Below, in pieces: positions 46,568-58,257 of a stretch of DNA of 64,000 bases. Each line of letters opens with the position of its first letter. The first letter of the stretch is position 1. Position numbers and translations under genes: made by a program. The notes beneath the pieces are model-generated. The model saw only the letters and a program-made list of their open reading frames with translations. It was not told the DNA's origin and ran no database searches. This DNA comes from Pseudopithomyces maydicus (lineage: Eukaryota > Ascomycota > Dothideomycetes > Pleosporales > Didymosphaeriaceae), in the NCBI GenBank assembly GCA_026873275.1, contig JANTUC010000007.1, positions 2,170,001 through 2,234,000 of the forward strand, written 5' to 3'.

Positions 46568-46913
46568 CTACTCATGTACAACAGGTTTATCGACCAGCGG
46601 ATGCGGCTGCTTGAACTGAATCCCATCCTTGCAACTGCAATCGCAGTCCTCCGGTTTCGGGTCCACCTCCTTTGCGCACGTGATGGACGGCGTGTTTCCT
46701 GTTACGATAATCGTGTCAGCGTGGGACGGATGCGGAGAGGCGGCGGATACGAGAGGCGACGGGCATGTGGATTCGGGAAAGGAAAGAATTACCGTTTTTA
46801 CATGTGAGGGATGAGGCGGGGATGCCGGGGAAGAGGTTCGCGATGGAAGGGGCGGACTGCGCGTGGAGGGTTGGGGCGAGGGTGAAGAGGAGGAGGGTGG
46901 TGAGGGGGTGCAT
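46568..46913 (-). CDS. Small cysteine-rich secreted protein (83 aa)
   Basis: Two exons (46913-46793, 46698-46568) give 83 residues. It starts with a signal peptide (MHPLTTLLLFTLAPTLHAQ). The mature part reads SSLTCKNG, TPSITCAKEV, EDCDCSCKDGIQFKQP. The same order of motifs (SLTCxNG, xxTC, CxCxC, GIxFxxP) occurs in the divergent neighbour starting at 47663, and the intron falls in the same codon (the Gly after CKN/CEN, phase 1) in both. So the two genes share an origin. It belongs to no family I know. The role is probably extracellular; nothing more can be said. Confidence 0.72.
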
Positions 46914-47662
46914 TTTAGGGGTTTTTTCCGATGGGGGGTGGGTATGTTTGTGTTTTTGCGTTTGTTTTGTCTTCTTCTTGGTTTGGGATGCGGTTGTATG
47001 CAGCGGGGAAGAGAAGAACAGAGGGGACAGACGGAGGGAAGGCTTTCTTCAAAAAGAGTTTTGGCGCGAAAGATACAGACTACGTGTATCCAGACGGACG
47101 GCTTGGAGAGCCGAACATGTGTTTGGGGGTTGTTGTGGAAGGGTTTTGTTCGTGGTGCAGGGTATGATGTGGGGGTGGTTGTCCTAGCAAGAGTCTTGCA
47201 TGGTCGGAGGGAGATCCGGAACGTTAATCGGTTGGCGAGTCGCGAATTTCGTGATGCTGCATATTCTTTGTATGGCTTAGGCTTTTCGAAGTCTGAGTCG
47301 GCTCAGTCAATATGGTGGGCATTTCCAAATTATTTGTGCAATCTTGGTTTAGGAATCCGTCATTACTTGATACTTGGAGTGGACCCTGCGAATCTAATCA
47401 CCCATCAAAACACCATGACGAGAGTAGCGATTTGTACTACAAACGGACCACTAAAATTGCAATAACGTTCGTTGAGTTCAATCCTGCGTAATGGTAGCGG
47501 AATAAATGTGGAAAAGTGGCCAGTTGACGTATACGTACAGAATCTGGAACCTAGACGCCCGAAATGGCGGCGCCTATATAGTTTGGCGATGCAGCCCAAG
47601 GTGATCTGGAAAGTAATCCCATCTTTCATCTTCAATCATCTTCAACACCTAAACCTGAAATC
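46914..47662. promoter_or_regulatory. Divergent promoter region between the two related secreted-protein genes
   Basis: 749 bp. A TATA-like TATATAG lies at 47575-47581, about 80 bp before the right-hand start. No other gene is seen. Confidence 0.45.
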
Positions 47663-48623
47663 ATGAGGTATTCTTCTGCAGTCCTTCTGTTTCAGTTGTG
47701 CACGACTCTCTATGCTCAAAATCTCGAAACGCCACTAGGAACTGTCTATGACAATTCACTGACTTGCGAAAATGGTAAGTAAATTACGGAGAACGGAATA
47801 CGAAGGTCTTTCACAAACAAAAGACATAGGTGAAAATCCAAGGGTCACGTGTGAGAATGCGTCCCTCGACGACAGCAGCTGCTCCTGCAAATGCACGAAT
47901 GGCGTAAACATCGAGCGACCGTTCTCTTTCTTTCTCCACGGCAACGGAACCAGCGCTTTCGGGGATTGCGACGCAGCCAAACAACAGTTGGAAAAGGACG
48001 CAAAAGCTTGTGCCACTCACGGGGAAGATCTCACAAATCAACTTTCAGCTTGCACCCTCCGTGAGAAAGATTCCGCCGCCCAGCTTGAAACTTGTGCCGT
48101 GCGGGATAAGCATTCGGTCGACCAGCTCGATGCTTGCACCGCTCGCGCAAACGATCTGGTCGACAAGCTTGGGGCCTGCACCGCCCGTGAGAAAGACTCG
48201 CTGAACAAGCTCGATGATTGCGACCACCGGGGAAAAGATCTTAACGACCAACTGGAGGCTGCGAAAAAGCAGGCCGCATCCGATGCACGCACGGCGTCAG
48301 AATTACAGGCTCGAATCACCAAGTTTGAGCAAAAGTCGCCGATATATATGTATAAGGGTTGCTATCCTGATAATACTAGCGCGCGCATATTCAACAAGGC
48401 CTCGAAAATGGATGATCCGAAGATGACTGCCCAAGTTTGTAGCATATTCTGCAAAGACTATAGATATTTTGGAACCCAGTATGCGAATCAATGTTTTTGT
48501 GGGGAGGAGTTGGTACCGGCTGCGATTGATCCTGCTCGGTGTGATCATCGTTGCAGGGGTAACAACCTAGAATATTGCGGGGGTGGAGCGTGTTTGTCTG
48601 TTTACGAGAACATAAAGATATAG
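47663..48623 (+). CDS. Secreted protein with coiled-coil cysteine repeats and C-terminal WSC domain
   Basis: Exons 47663-47774 and 47830-48623 give about 301 residues. A signal peptide (MRYSSAVLLFQLCTTLYAQ) precedes a module related to the divergent 83-residue protein (SLTCENG, RVTCENAS, CSCKCTNGVNIERP). Then come about seven 14-residue repeats of the form LxxCxxRxKDSxxQ (residues about 105-195), a likely coiled coil with one Cys per repeat. The end is a WSC domain: YKGCYPDN, VCSIFCKDYRYFGTQY, QCFCGEEL, CDHRCRGN, CGGG. WSC domains bind carbohydrate or cell wall. The combination suggests an extracellular wall-bound, possibly disulfide-linked, oligomer; this is inference. Confidence 0.85.
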
Positions 48624-48867
48624 AGAGGTCTAGCATTGGTCACATGGGGGCTATGTATTTGAGAGAAGAAAAATAGGATACAGGTAGCTTCATCTCGTGG
48701 ACCGAGGGGATTTGGGTCTCATCCTCTTTGTGTGGATATTGTCTTTGATACGGACAATGTGGATAGCAGCCGCATCATACCCATGGTGTCTACATGTCCA
48801 CGAACACGGATCTATCGCATGTACCCAACTCCGTGAATCCCTCAGTCTCCTCGGACCATCCCCTCAC

Positions 48868-50427
48868 CTATAATTTCACGCCCCATCTCTCCCTAATTCC
48901 TTCCCCAAACACATAAAACAGCACCGGCGCCGGTGCTAAAGCCACCGCCACGAACCCAAACACACTAATCCCCCACCCATACCCCAATCTCTCAAACAAC
49001 CCGGGCGCCATAAGCGGCACTAACCCCCGACCAAACTTCTAAACACGGTCCCCGCCGCAATCGCAGACGCAGCATACGCCTCGAACGCATCGATGTAATA
49101 ATTCTGGGTGCAGTTGAGAATCATGACCTGCCCGATGCCATAAAAGAAAGTAGGCACAATGGTAGCGAACCAGTGCGCACGGCGCTCAATAAGCCAAGCG
49201 AAAGCGAAGAGGGCGGCAGGCACGAATACCGCACCGATATTGGCGAGTGGAAGGCGGAATTCAGGACGGGCTCGGTCTCCATGGGAGGCAGTGAGTGACT
49301 TGTAAACCGAGTCGATGCGGGGAACGAGAAGTAGAACCGCGGTTAGGAAGCCGAGACCTGGACCGAGGTAGAGGAGGCCGACTTGGGAGGTTGTGAAGCC
49401 GTAGAGACCGGAGTAAATATCTTGCATGTTTGTGTACAGGCTGTATGTTGTGCCGAAGAGGAGGGCCTGGTAGATGCTCATGACCGCGACGATGGGCTGC
49501 GCGAAGATACGCGGTGGGCGCGCAAGGGACGTGGCGAGTTTCTGGCGCAGAGGCCGCGAATCCTGGCCTTCGAAGTAGTAACTGGAAGGCTCGTTGGGCT
49601 CGGCCTGGGGCTCGTTATCTTGTAGACGCTGTGCGAGGCGCGTGAGGATAACAGGAGCGTAGGTCTCGCGGAGGAAGAGATAACCCGCGAGCGTGTTGAC
49701 GGCACACACGATGGTCATAATCCAGAAGATCCAGCGCCAGCCCAGATGCTGAACGATGAAGCCGCCAAAGAGCGGACCAAGCGTAGGTCCTAGTAACGGC
49801 CCGAGGAGATACCAGCCGAAGACTCCGGCGCGCTCGCTGGGCACGAACATGTCGCTGATGGTGCCGCCGCCGTTCGCGATCCCTACGCTGCCGAAGAACC
49901 CTGCTATGCTGCGAACTGTGATGAGAAATGCGATGTTCGGTGCAAGCGCGGCGGGAATTTGCAAAAGCGCAAACGTTGAGAAGCAAGTTAAATAGAGATT
50001 TCTGCGGCCGAACGTCTCAGAAAGCGGTGCGAGGATGAGGGGACCGATGCCGAGCATAATGACGAAGCCGGTGGTGGTTGCGATGACGGCGGTAGGGCTG
50101 GTATTCAAGTCCTCTGCAATCTCAGAAATCCCGGGAGTGAACATGGAGCTCACGAGCGGGCTCACAACTGCATGATGTTAAGAAGCGTATAGGTGGTGAA
50201 CGGGAGGATTGTACTGGACATGGTGGCTATCACAGCGACATTTGCGAGTTTTCTCCATCGCGGCCATGATCGGGGGTCTTCTTTCGGGTAATCCGAAAGT
50301 TTGAGAGTCTAGGAAGTGTCAGTTGAATCTCTCGCGCTCGTGAAGGAAGGTCTGATTGTACCGGCCGAACATCCTCCTCTTCGTCGCTCCAGCGCTGCAG
50401 AAGAGGCGCGCGTTCGTCGCGTGACAT
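48868..50427 (-). CDS. MFS transporter, DHA1 drug:H+ antiporter type (one apparent frameshift)
   Basis: The start is 50427 (MSRDERAPLLQRWSDEEEDV). Intron 1 joins DVRP to TLKLSDYPKEDPRSWPRWRK, the usual acidic/DPxxW lead before TM1, and intron 2 (47 bp) joins ATMS to IVSPLVSSMFTPG. Helices follow with GPLILAPLSETFGRR (motif A), GFFGSVGIANGGGTISD, and LGPLLGPTLGPLFGG (motif C). This is the 12-helix family of fungal multidrug exporters. The visible frame stops at 49020 just after FRSLVGG, but the next frame carries LVPLMAPGLFERLGYGWG and the last helix to a stop at 48868. One base appears lost in the C run 49024-49028 (plus strand). The substrate is unknown, and no biosynthetic gene adjoins it. 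Confidence 0.85.
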
Positions 50428-50957
50428 TGTGTTTTATCCAGGGTCCGAATGCCGAAGAGAAACGGACGAAGAAGCGACGTAGAGGTCGAGAAATGTCAGT
50501 GTTTCCGTCATGACGAACATAATCAGCAGCGCTGACTGGGGTCGTTCGGATCTTTAATACTATGTCATCGATCGGAGACGCAAGGTCGATCTGACGTCGA
50601 GCGATCGGCCCCAAAGGGTGGATCGCTTAAATCGCCAATCAGCTGGTGATACCCCAGTTGATGTCTCCACCTGGAAAGAACTACTAGCTTGATATGTCCG
50701 AACACGTGAATATTTATGACCTTTACGTATTCAGATTCTGGTTGTGATGAATTCAAATAGAATAGACTGTCACTCATGACTATAGGTGGATGGCCAAAGA
50801 TATTTCTCATCTAGCTTTACGCTCATAGCACTACACAAAACATAGAAGCACTCCAGATGTCTGCAAATAGACGTAAGGGCTGCATTATCTGTAGCTACTG
50901 TATGGGCCCAGGACCTAATTAGAATATAGCAGTCAGGGCCAGATCCACAGAAAATTT
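50428..50957. other. Intergenic region between MFS start and alcohol dehydrogenase stop
   Basis: 530 bp. It includes the MFS promoter. No gene is seen. Confidence 0.4.
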
Positions 50958-52107
50958 CTAAGAGCCTGCCGCAACGAGAACGCCACGATATCTCATCTTG
51001 TTGGCGTTGAGCTTTTCCATGGCCTCGCCTATACCCTTCTCGCTGAGCTCAAACTTCTCTGTCCATGGCTTTACATCTTGAGCTGCAGCGAAAGCGAGCA
51101 TTTCATCGTGTCTTGCCCTCGAAGCTACTAGTGAAGAGCGAATATTGTAGCCGTCAAAGAACATTTGGAAAGCGCTGTGATACGGTTAGAAAACGCCAAA
51201 CAATGAGTTCTCGGTGCAAACACTTACGGCAAATCCATCTTGCCATGAGGGGCTGCTAGAGGAACGATATTTCCGGCACGCGCCACAACGTTTTTCACGA
51301 GGAACCTAATCAGTCAGCCCATGCCTTAGTTCTGCAGTGTTAAGACATACTTTTCCCAGTCTGGGTACTTGTTTCCGGCGATCACGAGCGTGTTTACTGG
51401 TTTCTGGACCTTTTCAAGTTCATCCAGAAGGTAGAACTCTGAGGCGCCAAGTTGACGAGCCTCATCCTCTTTGCTCTTGCTGGTGCTGAACACAACAACC
51501 TCAGTACCAAGCTTTTTGGCAAACTGAATGGCAAGATGACCCAGTCCTCCAATACCGATAACACCCACCCTGTCACCAGGCTTTACTACCGAGACAAGCG
51601 CGTTGTACGTAGTAGCGCCAGCGCACTGCAGAGGTGCTGCGTGCTCGCTGGACAAGCTGTCTGGTATCTTGTGTAGGTATGTCTCGGTTCCGATGTAGTA
51701 GTCGCTGTAAATCGTAAGTGATGAGATATAAAATAGCTGAGAATGATCCACCTAAAAGTGCCATTGTCGTAGTCACCTTCCCCAAAAATACTACGCTCAT
51801 AGCACCAAATATCCTGGCCGGACAAACAGTAGCTGCAGTGCCCGCATGAGTTCTTCTGATAACCTCCACCTGCCCTCTCGCCGACTTTGAATTGAGTGAC
51901 TTCGCTTCCAATGGCCTCGACAATGCCGACTCCTTCATGGCCGAGTGCAATGCCGTATGGGATGTATGCAAGATCTGTACTGCACAAGCCGGAGTGGGTT
52001 ATCTTGACGAGAATTTCTTTTGGGCCAAGTTCGCGGTGCTTTCCGGATGTCTTCTTCACGCTGCCTTCGCTGCCGCGATAGACGGAGAATTCGGTTGATG
52101 GTGCCAT
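50958..52107 (-). CDS. Zinc-dependent alcohol dehydrogenase (MDR family)
   Basis: The start is 52107 (MAPSTEFSVYRGSEG). Catalytic zinc ligands are visible in HSGLCSTD and LGHEGVG. The structural zinc lobe is CGHCSYCLSGQDIWC. The Rossmann motif is VGVIGIGGLGHLAIQFAK. Introns interrupt after YDNGTF, after TLQN and after MDLP; the last exon ends LNANKMRYRGVLVAAG at 50958. Members oxidise alcohols or reduce aldehydes (cinnamyl-alcohol/aldehyde-reductase type) with NADP(H). It is not clearly tied to the PKS cluster 15 kb away, though aldehyde chemistry would fit. Confidence 0.88.
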
Positions 52108-52994
52108 GGTTGTGGGTAGGAAGTAAACACTGAGATGATGTAGCGTGGCAAATCATCTAGTCTACACTCGCTTCTTTATACGTCTTCCCAGGTGCCGGAA
52201 ACACGTACTGCACTACAAAGACTATTACTGAACCCCGCTGGAGCTCCGGGCTGAATGGCATGTAGGCGCATTACTTAGCAACACCCTACGTTGGTAAGCA
52301 GCGCATGTTCTTCCTTTACTTTGGCTATGCTGGATAAACCAGCTCAGCGACAAATGTTTATTCTCAGTGCAGCGAGGTATTACCCAAATTGGTCACCATG
52401 TACGGTACCGAAATGTCACTATTGAGACCGCTATTTAGTATTTGGGTAAGCTCTCGGGATCCATGCAGCGGCCGATGCAGCTACAGGGCCGAGGTCTCGC
52501 TTGAAAGTAATCATAGCGTGGCCTTGTAGGGCTTAGTACGATTACTCATACTGACTATTCACATAACATGGAAGAACCAATAAGATAGGCATTTGCCAGA
52601 ATACATTTCTGGATTAATTTCACACCAAGCAGGTATTTGTCTGACCTACTTGCGATCGAGATTCGAGGATGACAGTGTCTCCTTGACGCGAATATCATCT
52701 GAAAACATGTTCCCATCCACAGCTGGTCTTGTCCTCCAGTCCAAATTCAAACCCTCACCAAGCCATGGTGAGCCCCAAGGCTTTGCCAGCCTGCCTTGTT
52801 TCTGCGCTCAAGCACGCAGCAGACAAGTTCTTATGAGCCTCATATAAGTTCTTATGAACCAACCCCAGAAAAGTAATGGCAAACTCATTACCCAGCATAC
52901 GACACATTTGACATCGACTTCCATGCAGCAGCTTCTTAAACCCTCAAAGCACGATTAGCAAACCTCGAGCAGTTGACCATGATCGCTCAAATGC
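52108..52994. other. Intergenic region with an imperfect hairpin
   Basis: 887 bp without a recognisable gene. GCGCATTACTTAGCAAC (52266-52282) and GTTGGTAAGCAGCGC (52290-52304) form an imperfect inverted repeat. Confidence 0.4.
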
Positions 52995-54238
52995 TCACGG
53001 GCGGTTTTGCTGCCTAAAGTGCCAGTACAAGTGAGGCCTCGAACCCCTAAAGTAATCCTGCGAAATTCCGTACGCAAACAGGTCATCCGGCAGCCGGCCC
53101 AAATCAGTCACATTGCCTGAGGTCTTCCAGGTGTTCTGATAGGTTGGTAAGTTCTGCAGGACGTTCATGATGCATTGCTTGACGTTCTTCAGCTTGTCGC
53201 CCGCCAAATCAATCCCATGAGTAGCGCTCTTGAACCTCCGTAGGCTGTACCAATGTATATCTGTCCAAAATATGCCGAGATGGATATTCCGCTTGCTGAG
53301 CTCAACGAGGAACCACCAAAGTACCAGATCCATGACACAATCATGGTGGGGTGGTGCCATTGCGGACAGTTGCGCCATGGATCCATCGATCTTGGTGATC
53401 TCCGGCAGCTGGAATACCCCAGCGAGGCTTGTCTTCGAGTGCCGCTTAATGAATCGTCCAAGGATACTGCCTGCGTCCATCCCAAGGCTGATGTCCCTCA
53501 GTGCTGGCATCCTACCAAGCACGGTCTTCTTTTGGAGCTCCTCCAGCCGATTCATCGTATGGCGGTACTCTGCGTTCACCCAATGGTAGCGGTAAGGATG
53601 GCCGAATCGATAGGTTGGTAGAGTGGGATACTCGTAGAAGTGACTAGATGGGCCATCCGGATTTCCCCACTTCAATGCCTGGGCATCGTGCGGAAGGAGA
53701 TGGGGTATGATGATCTTCTTGATGAGCTTAGCATTCTTGCTACCAACTAGGTCGCAGAACTTTGAGAGCACTGGGTTGAGTTGTCAGCGATGCTTTGAGT
53801 GAGAAGCAATGTGGTGTGCAGACGAGGTGTATGTCATGACAACATACTCCTGCTGTGCCGCAGTCTCGGCACTGCTCACGATATTCAAAACTTACAGCTG
53901 TTGCTTGATGGAGCGATGTCGCTAATAGAGAAGGTGAACTGGCCGAAAACATAGTCAAGTAGCTCGTTTGACATGGCTTTGTTGACATATATGGCACCTG
54001 CAGCGTTTCGAAGCGACTGGCACATGAAGTAGGTGTCGTTGAGCGCGACTTTGATCAGCATGTCTTCTGGGCCGTCAGACACAACGTAATGGTAGACCTT
54101 CTGGCGCAACTCTAGCGGCAGCTTCTCGAACGACGGGTTGAGCAAGTCCCATATCGTACTCCGCCGCAATTTCGGACCCTTGGGTTTGGGGCCTTCGTCC
54201 AGGGCGATTCCGCGGATTCGTTTCCGGTAAAACACCAT
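52995..54238 (-). CDS. Hypothetical protein, F-box-like N-terminus
   Basis: Two exons (54238-53896, 53770-52995) give about 372 residues. A short basic N-terminus is followed by FEKLPLELRQKVYHYVV, the LPxELRxxIY pattern found at the start of many fungal F-box or F-box-related proteins. The remainder has no catalytic motif I recognise; it includes PYRYHWVNAEYRHTMNRLEE and many Trp/His residues. No signal peptide or membrane segment. Such genes are numerous and poorly conserved in Pezizomycotina. A role as a substrate adaptor of an SCF ligase is a weak suggestion. An upstream in-frame ATG at 54292 is possible. Confidence 0.7.
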
Positions 54239-55169
54239 GTTGGTGCAAAGGGTGAGTTCTGTCTTTGTTTCAAGCTCCGAGGTCGAGCGCAAGTGGTGCG
54301 GAGTGGAGCAGAGTGGCGCAGAGTGAAGCAGAGTGGCGCGTCTTTTAGCAAAACAGCTTTAGGGCCCAGGGCGTTTCGCGTACGCGGGTTGTGGTGTCGA
54401 GGCGGTAAGTTGTTTGCGCACAATGGATTATAAAGTCGAGTCTCAGTTCTCAGTCGTTCGCTACTTCCAGATTAGGGCTCCGTGCGCCTGCCTAAATGCC
54501 CAGGTGAGAGACATGTCACGTGATGATGCGATCGGGCGCCCGCCCGCGCGAATTCCCGGGCTCCAGGACCATAATTTCTCTGCCCCAAATACCGAAATAG
54601 TAGCTCTTAGTCATTACAACTTGAGGTGAAAACAAATTCAGATCTGGAGGTTCTATAGGTCACCATTTTTCTGGAGTATATCGAACCAGGTCCTTCAGGG
54701 TTCACTAGAAGACAAATAAATTTCTGTTCACCAACACTACCGTGTTGTCTCTAGATAGACCAAACGAAACATGTTGTGAAAACATCCAAGATTGCTTCAG
54801 TTACTGTAGAATAGAGTGTTTTATTGTGCAATGATAATGTTTGACATGTTTCATCGTAAATCGCATAAGAACGACGCTATAAATTTTCACAATGCCCTGT
54901 TGTGCAATTGTATTTTGTCTTCACACACTTTGACCACCTGACAGAATGAAGTCAACCAGTATATCTCAGCTTGGAAAGGGGCCGTGCTCCCATTATTGTG
55001 AAGTCACAATAAATCAACTCATTTTACTATATAAATCTCATCACCACCCTAAATCATAAAATCAAGCCAGACTAACATCTGCAACAACCCACGGAGTAAA
55101 TTCAAAACTCAACTACTACTCACCGACCAAACTCTCACTTTTCGACACAGAAATAACAAGAGTCTCAAG
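54239..55169. promoter_or_regulatory. Divergent promoter region, F-box-like / RBR ligase
   Basis: 931 bp, AT-rich toward the RBR gene, with a TATA-like TATATAAA at 55030-55037 about 135 bp upstream of its ATG. Tandem GAGTGGCGCAGAGTG-like units sit at about 54301-54336. Confidence 0.45.
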
Positions 55170-56576
55170 ATGACCTCAAACACTTTGTGTAGCCCCAACG
55201 CCGCAAGCACTGCCTCGGACACGAAGACATTCGAGTGCTATGTTTGCATGGATGACTTCCCTCCTGGAAAAGGGGTAGTAACTTGCACAAAACACTTCGT
55301 CTGCAACGACTGCCTTGTTCAGCAGTTCAAAATCCTAGCGCAGCAACCCGGCCTGGAGTCCTTCCCTGCGCAATGTTGCAACGAAGAGATTCCGATAAAT
55401 ATCATGCTCATCGAGCATCTGCTTTCAGCTGAGGTGGTAGAAGCGTACCGGATGAAGGAAATGGAGTTTTCTACGCCGCCAGCCCTTCGAGTTTACTGCT
55501 CGAACATTGAATGCCACGCATGGATCCCTCCTAGTGAGTCATGGATCCATCCTGGTGAGTTCCAGGAACGCTCGACTGAAGTCTGCAAGTGTGGAACGAC
55601 CACATGTGTAGGCTGCAAAAACCGCTGGGTGCCCGGCCACACATGCGGGCAGGACCAAGAGGAGAAACCCTCGTGGTTGCCGGAGTATTCCGTACAGTGT
55701 CGTATCAAAAAGTGCCCTAGTTGCCGCTCGTTCATCGAGCTGTACGCAGCTTGCAATCATGTCACCTGTAATGTTTGCCAGCACCAATTCTGCTGGGTTT
55801 GCTTGATGGAGTGGACAGGGTTTCACTCGAGTACTGAGGACGGCTGCCCCCAGTACGGTGACCCTGAGTACGATGAGGAGGGCTTCGAACGCAACATCCG
55901 AGGCCTGCATAGGGACACTGGTTTGACCCGCGAGGGAACAACCTACCTCGAAGTGCGTGGAAACGAGGCTCCCCAGGCTGACGGTGGCCAATGGTTCTTC
56001 GATCCAAACGACGAAGTGTACTTCCAGATGGCGAATCATAACGAAGAAGTTCATGTGGACGAACCAGGAGTCGATGAGAACGTCGAAAACGCATACGTCG
56101 AAGACGAGGTTGCCGAAAACGAGTACGCGGATTTCTACCAGCTCGAATGCCGTCACTTTTGGGGGTGGACGGTACATAATCTCTCCTGTAACTTCTGCCT
56201 GTTGACTCCAGAAGGCATTCAGGGCCACCACAACTGTTCAGAGTGTGGTGTCCGCGCATGTCGCTCTTGTTTCCTTGACCAATTTATGCACTACAACGAT
56301 CCTCACGGTTATGCGGAGGACATGCCGGAGCTTTTCAACCTCGTGGGAGTAATCCAATGGGCTGAGGAGGGCGTCGCGCCGTTCCGGGAGCCGGAGCGCC
56401 GGTATCGGGGGCGTTGGGCCATTCCAAACGAAGAGCAAATCCTCTTGGGGATGCAGACTCTATTTGAACAGGCCTACGAAGCGATCGATCCGATCCACGG
56501 CCTGGAGTGGCTTTTCCAGGAGCCGGATGACTGGCCGGTCGGGGCTGTAGACGAAGACCGGCCGGAAGTTTGGTAA
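55170..56576 (+). CDS. RBR-type E3 ubiquitin ligase (RING-IBR-RING)
   Basis: A single exon of 468 codons. RING1: CYVCMDDF with KHFVCNDCL and AQCC. The IBR zinc module runs through YCSNIECHAWIP, VCKCGTTTCVGCKNRW and HTC. RING2: KKCPSCRSFIELYAACNHVTC followed by CQHQFCWVC; the Cys in AACNHV aligns with the catalytic cysteine that accepts ubiquitin in RBR ligases. An acidic middle segment (EEVHVDEPGVDENVEN) and a second Cys/His cluster (CNFCLL, HHNCSECGVRACRSC) follow. It transfers ubiquitin through a thioester intermediate; targets are unknown. RBR genes of this type are expanded in Pezizomycotina. Confidence 0.9.
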   Translation: MTSNTLCSPNAASTASDTKTFECYVCMDDFPPGKGVVTCTKHFVCNDCLVQQFKILAQQPGLESFPAQCCNEEIPINIMLIEHLLSAEVVEAYRMKEMEFSTPPALRVYCSNIECHAWIPPSESWIHPGEFQERSTEVCKCGTTTCVGCKNRWVPGHTCGQDQEEKPSWLPEYSVQCRIKKCPSCRSFIELYAACNHVTCNVCQHQFCWVCLMEWTGFHSSTEDGCPQYGDPEYDEEGFERNIRGLHRDTGLTREGTTYLEVRGNEAPQADGGQWFFDPNDEVYFQMANHNEEVHVDEPGVDENVENAYVEDEVAENEYADFYQLECRHFWGWTVHNLSCNFCLLTPEGIQGHHNCSECGVRACRSCFLDQFMHYNDPHGYAEDMPELFNLVGVIQWAEEGVAPFREPERRYRGRWAIPNEEQILLGMQTLFEQAYEAIDPIHGLEWLFQEPDDWPVGAVDEDRPEVW

Positions 56577-58257
56577 GCATCGACGGATTGGAATGGGCGG
56601 AGCTGGGAGCTTAAAATGTATAAGCCCATGACACGAGAAATTGCAAGAGGCGGTGCATAGATCACCGCGGGTGAAGGACAGAGATACTGCCCACCCATAT
56701 TCAAATCGCATATTGCATTTGATTTACAACATATATTAATACACATAAATTGCACACAGTCAACCAATCTCTACTAAGTTAAAACACCTCCACTTTATGC
56801 TGTCCGACAGAGCTATGCATTCTCCGTGAATTTTTCAATGCTAAGGTGGCATACTAGATCCAAAAGTACATTGATATACAACACAAGAAGCAATTTTCTT
56901 TAACTGCTTAATTTTAAATCCTTTTAGCTCTTTTTTGATCTATCAGAATATATTATCTTACAAGACACCGATATGAACTCCTGTTAACCAACAGGTATTT
57001 CACTACTTCATTTTTCTTTATTTACTTTGATTTTTTTTACTAGTGTATCTAAGACTCCAAAATTGAAAATCTTTTCAGCGCATAACATATTTCGAGCTTT
57101 ATTCCCTACTATCATATTATGCTTAAAATAATTTTGCTCCTTAAGGACGTACCATGCCCCTCCTTCTTGTCACGTACCCTCCACCTTCTCTCTGAACCAT
57201 CTCCCAGCCATCACATCAATTTACTCCACAGCTCACATCACCAATCCCAAATCCTAAGATCCTGACCCGTCTGTTCTCTGCGAAGTAAATATACGTATTT
57301 CAGAAATAAACAAACAAATAGAAGAATATTTCCGTAACTGCACAGCTACACATCCACGGCTCAATGAATGAATATATAAATAAACACATAATTACACACA
57401 ACTAACTACCGTCAATCGTTATTTTCCCCACCGATGCATCGCGAACAGTGAAAGCCTATATTAAACATTCCCATTGGTCATATTCTCAGGTCATTCTTTA
57501 CAAAGAAACTATTCTTCCCAAATGTATTTCCACATGTACTGTCATCCAATACAAAAGAAAATAATAATAATGTAACCCACCCCTACCTGATAAATACGAC
57601 ACACCACTCCAACAACAAAAAACAAAACAAGTATAGTATTGACAGATCTAGCTTGCATGCCCTCCTCCAACTGACTACGAAATCCATGGTGTTTAGTATG
57701 CCATCAGCTGATGGCAGAATAGTCCAGCTAAGTTCTTACAACGATATTTGAACGACGGAATATAGCACGTTAATCTCCATTTCTTGGTGTTTCTAGTAGC
57801 TTGGTAGAACTCACTGGACTTGGTAAATGTAAAGTCAAAAGAGGAAAAGCGATCCTCCCCATACACACACGTAGACATACATGTGCAGTTGATTGTGTAT
57901 ACCTAGACTGAGTAGAGATATAAATGTAAATGACTAGAATTCCAATCTACTTCCCATTCCAACAAACAAAGTAAAGAGCGCAAAGCTCTGCAGATGCGGT
58001 ATGTACATCATAAACGACACGCGTGACGGCAATCCTCAACTTCTCATTTCTTTTTTCCCTCTTATTCTTATCCCCAATGTCCTCTTTTGGCTTAGCTCCA
58101 AAACGTTCAATCCACCTCCCCAAACACGCATCAGGGATGCTCCTTCCCAACCCCGTGACCGAAAAACATGGATCGCAACACCAAAGAAACGATTTCCGAG
58201 CATGATTTGACCAGAAATATGAACATTTATACATTGTTTAAACAGCAGGATTCTAAA
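56577..58257. other. AT-rich intergenic region, 1.7 kb
   Basis: Noticeably more AT-rich than its surroundings, especially 56760-57960, and without a convincing gene. This could be an old transposon altered by repeat-induced mutation or simply long 3' flanks. Confidence 0.5.

Noticed and set aside
52266..52304. Imperfect hairpin as a MITE or structured RNA
   Set aside because: Arms match poorly and are short; listed only within the intergenic note.
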